A stretch of 64,000 bases of DNA, taken from NCBI RefSeq assembly GCF_022496765.1, contig NZ_VANV01000008.1:1-64000 (forward strand). The letters run 5' to 3'. This DNA is from Acidaminobacter sp. JC074. GTDB lineage: Bacteria; Bacillota; Clostridia; Peptostreptococcales; Acidaminobacteraceae. Numbering within the stretch: the stretch's first letter is position 1; every line of letters starts with the position of its first letter. A program made the translations under genes and the position numbers. Of the stretch, positions 25,278 to 34,546 are shown one piece after another. The notes below the pieces were generated by a model. That model was not told the origin of the DNA and searched no databases. It worked only from the letters and a program-made list of their open reading frames with translations.

Positions 25278-26837
25278 ATGTTAAAAAAGAATCATAAGTC
25301 GTTTTACTTATTGGTTATTTTTATTTTGCTTTTAAGTAATGTTGTTTCCGTTATGCATATAAGGTTTGTAAAGAAACAGGAGTTCATTGAAACCAGTGAA
25401 CAGTATGTTCAGCAAACAACATCCATGTTGGCTTTTTGGATAGAAGATCAAATAAGAATTGTAGAGCAAGTTGCTTCAGATGACAGGATTGTCTCATTAT
25501 GCCTTGATCCTGAAGATGAAGTCAAGCAGGTACTTGCAGAGCGTTTCTTAAAAGATTTACACGGCAAGTATCCTTATTATGAAAATCTTCCAGTTAGCAT
25601 TATGTTAGATGAAACCATCACTAGAGAAGTTGATGGTGAGCTAGTAGAAATTGCTAATGGGCATTTTCTAGTAGACACTGTAAATGGAGAAACCGTTGGT
25701 AAGGGGGGACCTGAATACTCTTATATTAGAGAGATTATGAAGGGGAAGCCTTATTATGTAAGTGAAATATATAGGTCCATATGGAGAGAAAATCCTATAT
25801 TTGTTATCAGTGCACCTGTTCAAGTTGAAGATGAACTTAAGGGAATTGCCTTTGTTTCGCCGCAAATGGATTACTTTACTGAGATATTTGTAGATCCATT
25901 AACACTGGGAAAGACCGGCTATATGTTTTTAGTGGATTCTTCAGGAGCTACCATTGCTCATAATAATAGAGACCTGATTCTATCGGATGCTGGTGATAGC
26001 AAAGAGACTGTAGACAATATTGTTTCTAAAATAGAATCTGGTGAGAACTTCTTTGAAGCAAAGTATAATGATACTAAAAAATATTACTATGGTATGAAAC
26101 TGAATATTAACTCTGATAACAGTGAAAATGATATGTATATTGTTTTTACTCAAGAAAAAGTGGAAATCTATAGGAGTGTTCATGGCTTTGCCTTGGCGTC
26201 TTTAATAGTCATCTTGATTGCATCTATGCTGATTTATCGTTTGTTTTCATTATGGAGTCAGTACCAATATCAAAAGTTACGTGAACAGCACTTAATTGAT
26301 GCCAATAATAATCTTGAAATTGAAGTCAAAAAGAGAACACGAGAGCTTGAAGATATGACCAAACGTGATTCCATGACCAGACTTTATAATCATGCCTATA
26401 TCTATGAATACTTGAATCAAAAGCTAGAAGGTGCGGTCCAGTCTAAGAATATAGTTGTTGCTATATTAGACATAGATGACTTTAAGGCCATCAATGACAG
26501 TCATGGTCATCAGATAGGAGATGAGGTCATCAAGTCGGTATCTGATGTCTTGATGTCGAGTTTAAGAGGTCATGATTTGATAGGCAGATACGGTGGAGAA
26601 GAGTTTCTTGTTGTCTTATGTGACTTAGACTTTAACCAGTGTTTAAATATCTTTGAACGCATCAGAAAAGACATTCATGCTAAGACCTTTGATGAAATAG
26701 ACCATCATATCTCTGTTTCTATAGGTATGAGTAAGTGGCAGGGAGAAAGTGCGACAGATCTTATCAAACGTGCAGATAAGATGATGTATAAAGCCAAGTT
26801 CTTTGGTAAAAACCAGATTGTTCATGATAATATTTAA
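25278..26837 (+). CDS. Membrane diguanylate cyclase with dCache sensor
   Basis: This 519-residue protein has an N-terminal membrane segment (LLVIFILLLSNVVSVM) and a dCache-like outer domain with YFTEIFVDPLTLGKTGYMFL. A second membrane segment (FALASLIVILIASMLIY) and a short coiled coil follow, then a GGDEF domain. The active-site motif is GGEEF at residues 439-443. An inhibitory-site RxxD (RGHD, residues 430-433) lies exactly five residues before it, so product inhibition is likely. DIDDFKAINDSHGHQIGDEV is also typical. It should make cyclic di-GMP in response to an outside ligand. It stands alone between terminators, next to a related sensor that lacks an output domain. Confidence 0.92.
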   Translation: MLKKNHKSFYLLVIFILLLSNVVSVMHIRFVKKQEFIETSEQYVQQTTSMLAFWIEDQIRIVEQVASDDRIVSLCLDPEDEVKQVLAERFLKDLHGKYPYYENLPVSIMLDETITREVDGELVEIANGHFLVDTVNGETVGKGGPEYSYIREIMKGKPYYVSEIYRSIWRENPIFVISAPVQVEDELKGIAFVSPQMDYFTEIFVDPLTLGKTGYMFLVDSSGATIAHNNRDLILSDAGDSKETVDNIVSKIESGENFFEAKYNDTKKYYYGMKLNINSDNSENDMYIVFTQEKVEIYRSVHGFALASLIVILIASMLIYRLFSLWSQYQYQKLREQHLIDANNNLEIEVKKRTRELEDMTKRDSMTRLYNHAYIYEYLNQKLEGAVQSKNIVVAILDIDDFKAINDSHGHQIGDEVIKSVSDVLMSSLRGHDLIGRYGGEEFLVVLCDLDFNQCLNIFERIRKDIHAKTFDEIDHHISVSIGMSKWQGESATDLIKRADKMMYKAKFFGKNQIVHDNI

Positions 26838-26841
26838 TAAT

Positions 26842-26867
26842 AGCCAGCTGTCAGATGACAGTTGGCT
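26842..26867 (+). terminator. Terminator after the diguanylate cyclase
   Basis: Twelve-base arms (26842-26853 and 26856-26867, with a G-U pair) have only a GA between them. A TTTT run follows. The actual loop will open by a few bases, but the stem is strong. Confidence 0.75.
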
Positions 26868-26955
26868 TTTTAAGATTTAATGTTAAGTTAATTGTGGTCA
26901 GATTTTATTAATGATACTATAAATATATAGATAATTTTATTTCAAAGGAAAGACT

Positions 26956-27648
26956 ATGGATATTATAAATATAAAAGTAAAAGACGTAAAACAAGCACTA
27001 AAGGATGACATGTTTCGCTTGATGAGTACTTATTATGACAACCTATCTAAGATGCAGTTTGATAAAGATTTAAGTAACAAAGACCATGTAATCATCATGG
27101 TTGAAGGCGGTCTCGTTAGAGGATTTACGACCATAGAACATCTTCATCTAAAGATTGAAGACAAGGAGATTCTTGGAGTGTTTTCAGGCAATACCATTAT
27201 GGACTTATCCATACCACCTAGCTTGCACTTGCAGCAAGCTTTCGTCAGGTATATAGAAGACCTAAAGAAGACATCTGACAAGGCCTTATACTGGTTTTTA
27301 ATATGTAAGGGCTATAAAACCTACAGGTACTTAAATGTTTACTGTAAAAAGTACTACCCTAGTTATATGGCAAAAACGCCTGAAATGGAACAAAAGATAA
27401 TGGATGCTTATGCAAAGTTTAAGTATCCTGACAACTACGATCTTCATACTGGTATCATCAAACACGATGACAGTATGGACTATCTGAAAGATGATGTTGC
27501 GCCTATTACAGAGAGACTGTTAAGAAAGCCTGAAGTTGCCTATTTTGCAAAGAAAAATCCGGGACATATACATGGAGATGAGCTGGTCTGTTTGGCAAGC
27601 TTTTCTGACGATAATTTAAAGCCAGGTTACTACAGGGCCTTGAGGTAA
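26956..27648 (+). CDS. Unknown protein at the head of the radical SAM operon, possibly acyltransferase-fold
   Basis: This 230-residue protein has no signal peptide or membrane segment. The pattern of strands and helices, with VIIMVEGGLVRGFTTIEHLH, ALYWFLICKGYKTYRYLNVY and a pair of His near HIHGDELVCL, suggests a GNAT-like or related fold, but no acetyl-CoA loop is certain. It has a weak AAAGGA site and starts the operon that runs to 35636. The next gene (GH3) begins three bases after its stop. Co-transcription with an acyl-adenylating enzyme suggests it may modify or accept an acyl group. The function is otherwise unknown. Confidence 0.6.
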   Translation: MDIINIKVKDVKQALKDDMFRLMSTYYDNLSKMQFDKDLSNKDHVIIMVEGGLVRGFTTIEHLHLKIEDKEILGVFSGNTIMDLSIPPSLHLQQAFVRYIEDLKKTSDKALYWFLICKGYKTYRYLNVYCKKYYPSYMAKTPEMEQKIMDAYAKFKYPDNYDLHTGIIKHDDSMDYLKDDVAPITERLLRKPEVAYFAKKNPGHIHGDELVCLASFSDDNLKPGYYRALR

Positions 27649-27650
27649 TT

Positions 27651-29255
27651 ATGATTGCTAACAGATTGATAAAGTTATCCAACTTAAAAGCTTTTAAAAG
27701 TTTTGTAAAGGACAGTCATAATCCAATGTTTCATCAAGAAAAATACTTGATGGCTCTTATTAGGTCAAACGAATCAACTGACTTTGGAAAATTACATGAT
27801 TTTTCTTCTCTTAAGGGAATAAAGGACTTTCAAAAGCATGTCCCTATTTTAGATTACGAGGATCACCAACCCTACATTCAAAAGCATATGGATGACAGGT
27901 GTCAGGCCTTGGTTAATGAGACCATAGACTTGTTTGAGTTGTCGTCAGGTTCAACGTCTGCTTCTAAGTATATTCCTTATACAAGTGGTCTTCAGTCTGA
28001 TTTTATGGCAGGCATAAAACCTTGGTTGTATGATTTATACCACCACTATCCAAAACTGATGAAGGGTAAGGCCTACTGGTCTGTTTCACCTATTGCAAGT
28101 GAAAGAACATTTACAAAATCAGGTATTCCTGTTGGTTTTCAAGATGATACAGGTTACTTTGACTGGGTACAAAAACATCTTTTTAATAGACTCTTTATCG
28201 TACCAAGTGATATTAAGTTTATATCTGATATTGGGGATTTTAGATATATAACCATGTTCTATTTGATAAGAGAAGAAAAACTGTCTTTGATTTCTGTCTG
28301 GAATCCTACATTTTTAGAGAACTTACTAAAGACTTTTTTAACTTATAAGAATCAAATCATTGAAGATATAAATCAGGGCTCTATCAGGCCACCTAATGGA
28401 TCTAAACTTCCAAAATCTATGCTAAAGATAAAGGCAAAAGAGAAGAGAGCTAAGACAATAGAAAGTCTTTTAAACGATTCTGAGACTTGTGTTTTTCATA
28501 AGATTTGGCCTGGTCTTGAAATCATTTCTTGTTGGGACCAGGGGAACTCAAAAGGTGCTTGTGATAGACTTAATCAATATTTTTTGGATGTGACCATACA
28601 AGGTAAGGGACTACTGGCAACAGAAGGCATAGCCTCTTTTCCCCTACATAAGATTGGTTGCGTAGTCAGTTATAAATCGCACTTCTTTGAGTTTATGGAC
28701 TTAGAAAGTGATGACATAAAGCTTTTAGATGAATTAGAAGATGGTAAGTCATATAAGCTTATCATGACAACAAGAGGGGGGCTTTATAGGTATCAACTCC
28801 ATGATATCGTTAAAGTAGATGGTTTTTACAATCAAGTCCCTTGTATTGTCTTTATGGGGAAGTCTTCTAATGTTTCGGACTTTTTTGGAGAAAAAATCAA
28901 TGAAATGCATGTAAAAAGCATTTTAGAGGAAATGAAGCTTGATGATTCTTTCTCATTCTTAGCGCCAATCGAGGATGAGACTTTCTACTATACCTTGTTT
29001 ACAAATAAAAGTGTATCACCTCAAATCTTTGAGGCTCAACTTAGAAAGAACTTTCACTATGACTATGCCAGAAATCTAGGTCAACTAGATAGGCTCAGAG
29101 TTTTTAAGCTTTCTGGTGATTATGAGAAAGCTTACTACGATTTTTTAGTGAAGAAAAAGCAGATGAAACTAGGAGATATTAAGTTTCAAACCCTTATTAA
29201 TATCACAGGCATTGAACAAGCCTTTCAAGGCGATTATATGAAGGATGATTTATGA
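27651..29255 (+). CDS. GH3-family acyl-adenylating ligase
   Basis: This 534-residue protein belongs to the GH3 group of the adenylating enzyme superfamily. The ATP-binding loop is LSSGSTSASKYIPYTSGLQS near residues 103-122. The family-typical later stretch YRYQLHDIVKV lies near residue 379, with FFGEKINEMHV further on. GH3 proteins in plants join amino acids to acyl acids through an acyl-AMP. In bacteria their substrates are mostly unknown. Here it lies directly in front of four B12-binding radical SAM genes, overlapping the first by 4 bases. It could activate a carboxylic acid that these enzymes modify, or attach an amine to it. The gene has only a modest site (GAGGT) before its ATG. Confidence 0.87.
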   Translation: MIANRLIKLSNLKAFKSFVKDSHNPMFHQEKYLMALIRSNESTDFGKLHDFSSLKGIKDFQKHVPILDYEDHQPYIQKHMDDRCQALVNETIDLFELSSGSTSASKYIPYTSGLQSDFMAGIKPWLYDLYHHYPKLMKGKAYWSVSPIASERTFTKSGIPVGFQDDTGYFDWVQKHLFNRLFIVPSDIKFISDIGDFRYITMFYLIREEKLSLISVWNPTFLENLLKTFLTYKNQIIEDINQGSIRPPNGSKLPKSMLKIKAKEKRAKTIESLLNDSETCVFHKIWPGLEIISCWDQGNSKGACDRLNQYFLDVTIQGKGLLATEGIASFPLHKIGCVVSYKSHFFEFMDLESDDIKLLDELEDGKSYKLIMTTRGGLYRYQLHDIVKVDGFYNQVPCIVFMGKSSNVSDFFGEKINEMHVKSILEEMKLDDSFSFLAPIEDETFYYTLFTNKSVSPQIFEAQLRKNFHYDYARNLGQLDRLRVFKLSGDYEKAYYDFLVKKKQMKLGDIKFQTLINITGIEQAFQGDYMKDDL

Positions 29256-30583
29256 AGATAGCAATCATTTCACCAGCAGGTGCCATGCACCGTTATACGG
29301 GGTCATTTAAAAAGCCCATACATTACGCACCTTTAACCTTGACGACCATAGCAGGTATTTTGTCAAAATATGATATTGAAACTCAGATATACGATGAGAC
29401 CATTGAAGCTATACCTAAGGATATTGAAGCAGATATGATCATCATTACTGTTATAACAGGTACGGCGCCAAGATCCTATGCCTACGGTGACTATTACAGG
29501 TCAAGGGGCATCAAGGTGGTTATGGGTGGGGTTCATCCATCTATTTTACCTCAAGAGGCAAAAGCCCATTGCGACAGTGTTTTAATCGGTTTAGGTGAAG
29601 TCGTGATCCCTAAGATGTTGATTGATTTTAAAAACAAGGATCTAAAGGCCTTTTATAAAGATGATAGAAGTCAGCCTTGGTCATTTTCTTTACCGGATAG
29701 GACTTTACTTCCCAAAAAGAAGTACATCACTAATTCTTCATTAGAAGCCAGTCGAGGCTGTACAAATGATTGTTCCTTTTGTGCTGTTAACGCCATGCAT
29801 GACAAACACTATTATACAAAAGACTTAAAAGTATTGGTTGAGGAAATAGAAGCTTTAGACACCAAAGGCATCCTCTTTGTTGATGTTAATTTAGTAGCAG
29901 ATAGAGACTTTGCAATCAGGCTTTTTAAGGCCTTGATTCCGCTTAAAAAGTGGTGGTTTGGTTTGGTGACAGCTGATGTCTGCAATGATGATGAGCTTTT
30001 TAACCTCATGGTGAAAAGCGGTTGTAAAGGTCTATTGATAGGCTTTGAATCGATTTCCGAAAAAGGCCTTCAAACCATCAACAAGTATAAGAATCATGTG
30101 ACCGATTATTCTGAGTTGATGAAAAAGATGCACAGTCATGGCATCTCCATCAATGGCACTTTTGTTTTTGGTACGGACGAGGACAAGTTAGATGTCTTTG
30201 ATAGGACTGTTGAGATGGTTCAAAAGCTTAAGATTGATTTGCCTAGGTACTCAATTTTAACGCCTTTTCCAGGAACAAAACTTTATGACCAATTATTAAG
30301 TGAAAATAGAATTACAGATGACAACTGGGCCATGTTCGATGTTCAGCATGTGGTACATCAACCTAAACATATGACTAGAGATCAGTTGACCGAAGGTTTT
30401 ATTAAAGCCTGGCGAGATACTTATTCGAACTCAGGCATCATTAAGAGGATTTTTAGACCAAGCATCTTGTTTCCCCTAGCTGTGATGACCAATCAAGCCT
30501 ACAGGCATTACGCTGATAGACTTGAGACCTTTGACAGGAATCGAATGATTGATAACTCAGATATATTGAGGTGGTCAGAGTGA
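29252..30583 (+). CDS. B12-binding radical SAM protein 1 of 4
   Basis: This 443-residue protein has an N-terminal cobalamin-binding domain (residues about 10-140, with GGVHPSILPQEA) and then a radical SAM domain. The iron-sulfur motif is CTNDCSFC from residue 170, a CxxxCxxC. FVDVNLVADRDFA and GFESISEKGL mark the barrel. The family performs radical methylation, ring formation or C-C bond formation on inactive carbons. ATG overlaps the GH3 stop (ATGA). The first of four tandem copies, it differs from the other three in the longer N-terminal region with RYTGSFKKPIHYAPLTL. No substrate is known. Confidence 0.88.
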   Translation: MKIAIISPAGAMHRYTGSFKKPIHYAPLTLTTIAGILSKYDIETQIYDETIEAIPKDIEADMIIITVITGTAPRSYAYGDYYRSRGIKVVMGGVHPSILPQEAKAHCDSVLIGLGEVVIPKMLIDFKNKDLKAFYKDDRSQPWSFSLPDRTLLPKKKYITNSSLEASRGCTNDCSFCAVNAMHDKHYYTKDLKVLVEEIEALDTKGILFVDVNLVADRDFAIRLFKALIPLKKWWFGLVTADVCNDDELFNLMVKSGCKGLLIGFESISEKGLQTINKYKNHVTDYSELMKKMHSHGISINGTFVFGTDEDKLDVFDRTVEMVQKLKIDLPRYSILTPFPGTKLYDQLLSENRITDDNWAMFDVQHVVHQPKHMTRDQLTEGFIKAWRDTYSNSGIIKRIFRPSILFPLAVMTNQAYRHYADRLETFDRNRMIDNSDILRWSE

Positions 30584-31869
30584 AAATAACATTTGTAGAA
30601 GTAGCTATGGGTGGAAAAAAGTCATCTGATGCTATGGAACCTTTGGCTTTTGCTGTACTAAAAGGTCTTACTCCAAATGATATTTCTTTAGACTTTATAG
30701 ATGAACGATTAGAATCATTACCTGAAAGTATAGATAGTGATTGGCTGATTTTTTCAGCCAACTCCTTTACCATAAAAAGAGCCTATTCACTTATTAGAAA
30801 GTTTAGGTCTAAAGGGATAAAGACGGGTATCGGTGGTGTCCATGTGACCTTGATACCTGAAGAGGCTGGCATATATGCTGATACTGTGTTTATAGGTGAT
30901 GCCGAAGAAGTTTACAAGTCTTTTATACATGATCTTAAGAATGATTGTGTGAAAGCATATTATAAAAGTGATACTTATCCAGACATATCAAGAACCTACT
31001 TTGATGAGACCATATTTGATGGTAAAAAATACGCATCCATTACGCCTGTTCAGTACTCTAGAGGGTGTAAGTTTTCATGTGATTTTTGCTCTATTCACGC
31101 CTTGTATAAAGATTCACGACGCTATAGAGATCTGAATCTATTGGTAGAGGAAATCAAAAGAAGGAAGTTAAAGATAATCTTCTTTGTTGATGACAATCTC
31201 TTTATGGAAAAGTCCAAAACTCTAGAGCTTCTAAAGGCTATAAAACCTTTAAAGGTCAAGTGGGTCTGTCAAATTTCTATAGATGTTGGCATGGACATGG
31301 AACTTTTAAAGAGGATGTCTGAAGCTGGTTGTATGGCTGTTTTAATAGGCTTTGAAACCACCAATATCCTAAGCCTTAAGCAGATGAATAAAGGCATTAA
31401 CATCAAACATGACAACTATGAGAAAATTATTAAGAACATAAAATCACATGGACTAATGGTTTATGGCACCTTTGTTATTGGCTATGATGGGGATACAAAA
31501 GAAACCTTTGACCAGCTCTTAAAGTTTGCAATTGATAATAAGCTTATGCTCGCCAACTTTAATCCTTTGATACCAACTGTGGCTACACCACTTTATAAAC
31601 GATTAGAAGATGAAGGCAGACTTCTTTATGACAAGTGGTGGTTAGAAAAAGACTATAAGTATGGTGACACTGTATTTATTCCTAAGAACATGACACCAGA
31701 TGAACTAAGAGATGGTTGTTTCAAAATTAGAGAAGCATTTAATACTTATAAAAGCATCAATGAACGGTTGATAAAAGAGCCTGTGAATTTAAGAAACATG
31801 GGTATATATCTTGCAGCCAATCTGATATCAAGGCGTGAGATAAAGAAAAAGCAAGGAAGAATTTTATGA
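30580..31869 (+). CDS. B12-binding radical SAM protein 2 of 4
   Basis: This 429-residue protein has a cobalamin-binding N-terminal domain (IGGVHVTLIPEEAGIYADTV) and a radical SAM domain with CKFSCDFC from residue 164. FFVDDNLFMEK and GFETTNILSLKQMNKGINI are conserved with its neighbours. The GTG at 30580 overlaps the previous stop (GTGA) and follows GAGGTGG, so it is favoured over the GTG at 30571. It is a paralogue of the following genes. The chemistry is likely methylation or a radical cyclisation step, with no evidence to choose. Confidence 0.87.
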   Translation: MKITFVEVAMGGKKSSDAMEPLAFAVLKGLTPNDISLDFIDERLESLPESIDSDWLIFSANSFTIKRAYSLIRKFRSKGIKTGIGGVHVTLIPEEAGIYADTVFIGDAEEVYKSFIHDLKNDCVKAYYKSDTYPDISRTYFDETIFDGKKYASITPVQYSRGCKFSCDFCSIHALYKDSRRYRDLNLLVEEIKRRKLKIIFFVDDNLFMEKSKTLELLKAIKPLKVKWVCQISIDVGMDMELLKRMSEAGCMAVLIGFETTNILSLKQMNKGINIKHDNYEKIIKNIKSHGLMVYGTFVIGYDGDTKETFDQLLKFAIDNKLMLANFNPLIPTVATPLYKRLEDEGRLLYDKWWLEKDYKYGDTVFIPKNMTPDELRDGCFKIREAFNTYKSINERLIKEPVNLRNMGIYLAANLISRREIKKKQGRIL

Positions 31870-33209
31870 AGTTAACCCTAATAAAACCCAATATGGGCAG
31901 GATGATGACTGGTTCTTATGTGGATGAAGGCCGGATGGAACCATTACAAATTGGTATACTGGCTGCACTTACACCTTCAGATGTGGAAGTGGTCTTTTAT
32001 GATGACAGGATGGAAGACATTCCTTTTGAGGACCAGACAGATTTAGTGGCTATTACGGTAGAGACCTTTACTGCTAAAAGAGCTTATGAAATTGCTGCAA
32101 TTTACAGAGAAAAGAAGGTACCTGTTGTCATTGGCGGTATGCATCCAACACTTTTGCCTGAAGAAGCAATGAGGTATGCAGATGCCATTATGACAGGTGA
32201 TGCAGAAAATGTTTGGACGCTTATGATTGAAGATGCAAAGTCAGGCCTTTTAAAGAAACACTATAAAGGTGACTTTTCTTGTAAACCTCAAAAGAATGTT
32301 TTTCCAAGAAGGGACTTGTTTGAAAACAAGGGCTATCTACCCATTTCCTTGATGCAGTTTTCAAGAGGGTGTACAAATGGTTGTCATTTCTGTGCAACCA
32401 GCGTTTATTTCAACAAGACCCACCATTGTAGGGATATTCAAGCAGTTGTAGATGAGATTAAAAGTCAGAAGTTAAAGCTTGTCTTTTTTGTAGATGACAA
32501 CATTGTTTCAGATCATGAAAGAGCCAAAGACTTGTTTAGGGCCTTGATACCACTAAAAATAAAATGGGTCAGCCAGGCGAGTATCGATATGACGGAAGAT
32601 GAAGAGCTTATGAGACTTATGATGAAATCAGGCTGCCTTGGTAATGTCATTGGCTTTGAATCTATCAAGGCAGAAACCTTGTCTGGTATGAACAAGGGCC
32701 ATAACATTGGTGAGAACTTTGATGCTTATAAAGGCCAACTACAAATCCTGAGAAAGTACGGTCATCAAACATGGGCAGCCTTTACAATTGGACACGATGA
32801 GGATACCTTAGATAGCATTTATGAAACACTAAAGTTTGCTAAGAAAAATAAGTTTGCCTTTGCTGCTTTTAATGTTTTGATGCCCTATCCATCTACTAAA
32901 CTCTATGAGGATTTAAAGAGTCAAAACAGACTGCTTTATGATGGTAACTGGTGGCTACATGATGACTTTAGATTTAATCATGCACCTTATATGCCACAAA
33001 ACATGACAAGTGACGACTTAACTCAGATTGGTTTTGAATGCCGAAAATCATTTAATTCAATTACTTCTATCATCTATAGGGCAACAGATTTAAAGACAAA
33101 TATGAGAACACCTTATAAGTTCATCACTTATCTGATATACAATCCTTTGTTTAGAAAAGAAGTTTATAAAAAGCAGTCCATGATACTTGGAAATGGAGAG
33201 AAATCGTGA
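31866..33209 (+). CDS. B12-binding radical SAM protein 3 of 4
   Basis: This 447-residue protein has a cobalamin-binding domain with GGMHPTLLPEEAMRYADAIM and a radical SAM domain with CTNGCHFC from residue 169. FFVDDNIVSDHERAKDLF and GFESIKAETLSGMNKGHNI follow the family pattern. ATG overlaps the preceding stop by 4 bases. The four copies share a common layout, including the FVDDN strand and an IPLKIKWVSQASID segment, so the set probably came from repeated duplication and later division of labour. Confidence 0.87.
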   Translation: MKLTLIKPNMGRMMTGSYVDEGRMEPLQIGILAALTPSDVEVVFYDDRMEDIPFEDQTDLVAITVETFTAKRAYEIAAIYREKKVPVVIGGMHPTLLPEEAMRYADAIMTGDAENVWTLMIEDAKSGLLKKHYKGDFSCKPQKNVFPRRDLFENKGYLPISLMQFSRGCTNGCHFCATSVYFNKTHHCRDIQAVVDEIKSQKLKLVFFVDDNIVSDHERAKDLFRALIPLKIKWVSQASIDMTEDEELMRLMMKSGCLGNVIGFESIKAETLSGMNKGHNIGENFDAYKGQLQILRKYGHQTWAAFTIGHDEDTLDSIYETLKFAKKNKFAFAAFNVLMPYPSTKLYEDLKSQNRLLYDGNWWLHDDFRFNHAPYMPQNMTSDDLTQIGFECRKSFNSITSIIYRATDLKTNMRTPYKFITYLIYNPLFRKEVYKKQSMILGNGEKS

Positions 33210-34546
33210 AAATAACATATATACTGCCGGCCATTGGTAAGAAAAAAGGCCAGAAGTACATCAAGACATGGCGTCTAATGGAACCTTTAGTTATCTCAAC
33301 CTTAAAAGCAATGACGCCTGACGATATAGAAACTGAGTTTTTTGATGACCGTATGGAGTTAATTGATTATGACACAAAGACCGATTTGGTTATCATCAGT
33401 GTGGAAATGTATACATCTAATAGGGCTTATAAGATTGCCCATGAGTTTAGAAAAAGAGGGATAAGAGTAGTTGGTGGCGGCTATCATCCTACTTTAATGC
33501 CTGAAGAATCCTTAAAGCACTTTGACTGTGTTGTACAGGGTAATGCTGAAGGATTTTGGCATGAACTCTTAGAAGATGCAAAAAACAATCAATTGAAGAA
33601 AACCTATCAAGGATCCAATGGTTTTAAAAAAGGTTTATACCCGGACCGGTCTATTTATGGTGATAAAAAGTATTCTATACTCGGTCTTGTAGAAACAGGC
33701 AGAGGGTGTGTTTTTAATTGTGAATTTTGTACCATCACATCAGCTTATGAAAAAAAATACTACAGACGGTCAGTTGAAGATGTTGTAGAAGACATCAAGC
33801 AGTCTGGTAAGAAGTATTTCTTCTTTGTAGATGATAATATTGTTGCTGATGAAGACTATGCCATTGAGCTTTTTAAAGCCTTGATACCTCTAAAGATTAA
33901 ATGGTCGGGACAAGGTTCTCTTACCATGGCTAGAAATGACCGTCTCCTTGAAGTCATGAAAGCATCTGGCTGTATGGTTATCCTTATAGGTTATGAATCT
34001 ATGAACGTAGACAACCTGATTCAGATGGGTAAACAATGGACTGTCAGCATGGGAGAAAGAGACCTACTGACAGAAAAAATACATTCATATGGTATAGGCA
34101 TTTATGCGACCTTTGTTTTTGGTAATGAAGGGGACTCCCATGAGGTCTTTGAGGAGAGCTTGGCCTTTTCCATGAAACACAAGTTTTTCTTTGTTGCATT
34201 TAACCACCTGCTACCTTTTCCAGGTACTAGGTTACATGACAGACTTATCAGAGAAAATAAGCTGCACGACAATGAATGGTGGCTAAAGGATGGTTATAAA
34301 TATGGTGATATTCCTTATGAGCCGGTAGGTTATACACCCGAGGAATTATCCGATAAGTGTGCAGACTTAAGAAGACGATTCTTTCATATAGGCTCTATCT
34401 TAAAAAGAAGCATAGAAGCTTTTAAAAGACAGCCATCACTTTTTATTCTTTTTGTTTTTTTATCTCAGAACTTAAACTTAAGAAGAGAAGTGGATGAAAA
34501 ACTGAGATTACCGGTAGGATGTGGTTTAGATGAAATCCCGAAATAA
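33206..34546 (+). CDS. B12-binding radical SAM protein 4 of 4
   Basis: This 446-residue protein has a cobalamin-binding domain with GGGYHPTLMPEESLKHFDCV (a Tyr inserted before the His) and a radical SAM domain with CVFNCEFC from residue 168. FFVDDNIVADEDYAIELF and GYESMNVDNLIQMGKQW are also seen. It starts at a GTG overlapping the previous stop (GTGA) and overlaps the next gene by 17 bases. The Fe-S motif is complete, so activity is expected. It lacks an obvious extra C-terminal domain such as SPASM. Confidence 0.87.
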   Translation: MKITYILPAIGKKKGQKYIKTWRLMEPLVISTLKAMTPDDIETEFFDDRMELIDYDTKTDLVIISVEMYTSNRAYKIAHEFRKRGIRVVGGGYHPTLMPEESLKHFDCVVQGNAEGFWHELLEDAKNNQLKKTYQGSNGFKKGLYPDRSIYGDKKYSILGLVETGRGCVFNCEFCTITSAYEKKYYRRSVEDVVEDIKQSGKKYFFFVDDNIVADEDYAIELFKALIPLKIKWSGQGSLTMARNDRLLEVMKASGCMVILIGYESMNVDNLIQMGKQWTVSMGERDLLTEKIHSYGIGIYATFVFGNEGDSHEVFEESLAFSMKHKFFFVAFNHLLPFPGTRLHDRLIRENKLHDNEWWLKDGYKYGDIPYEPVGYTPEELSDKCADLRRRFFHIGSILKRSIEAFKRQPSLFILFVFLSQNLNLRREVDEKLRLPVGCGLDEIPK

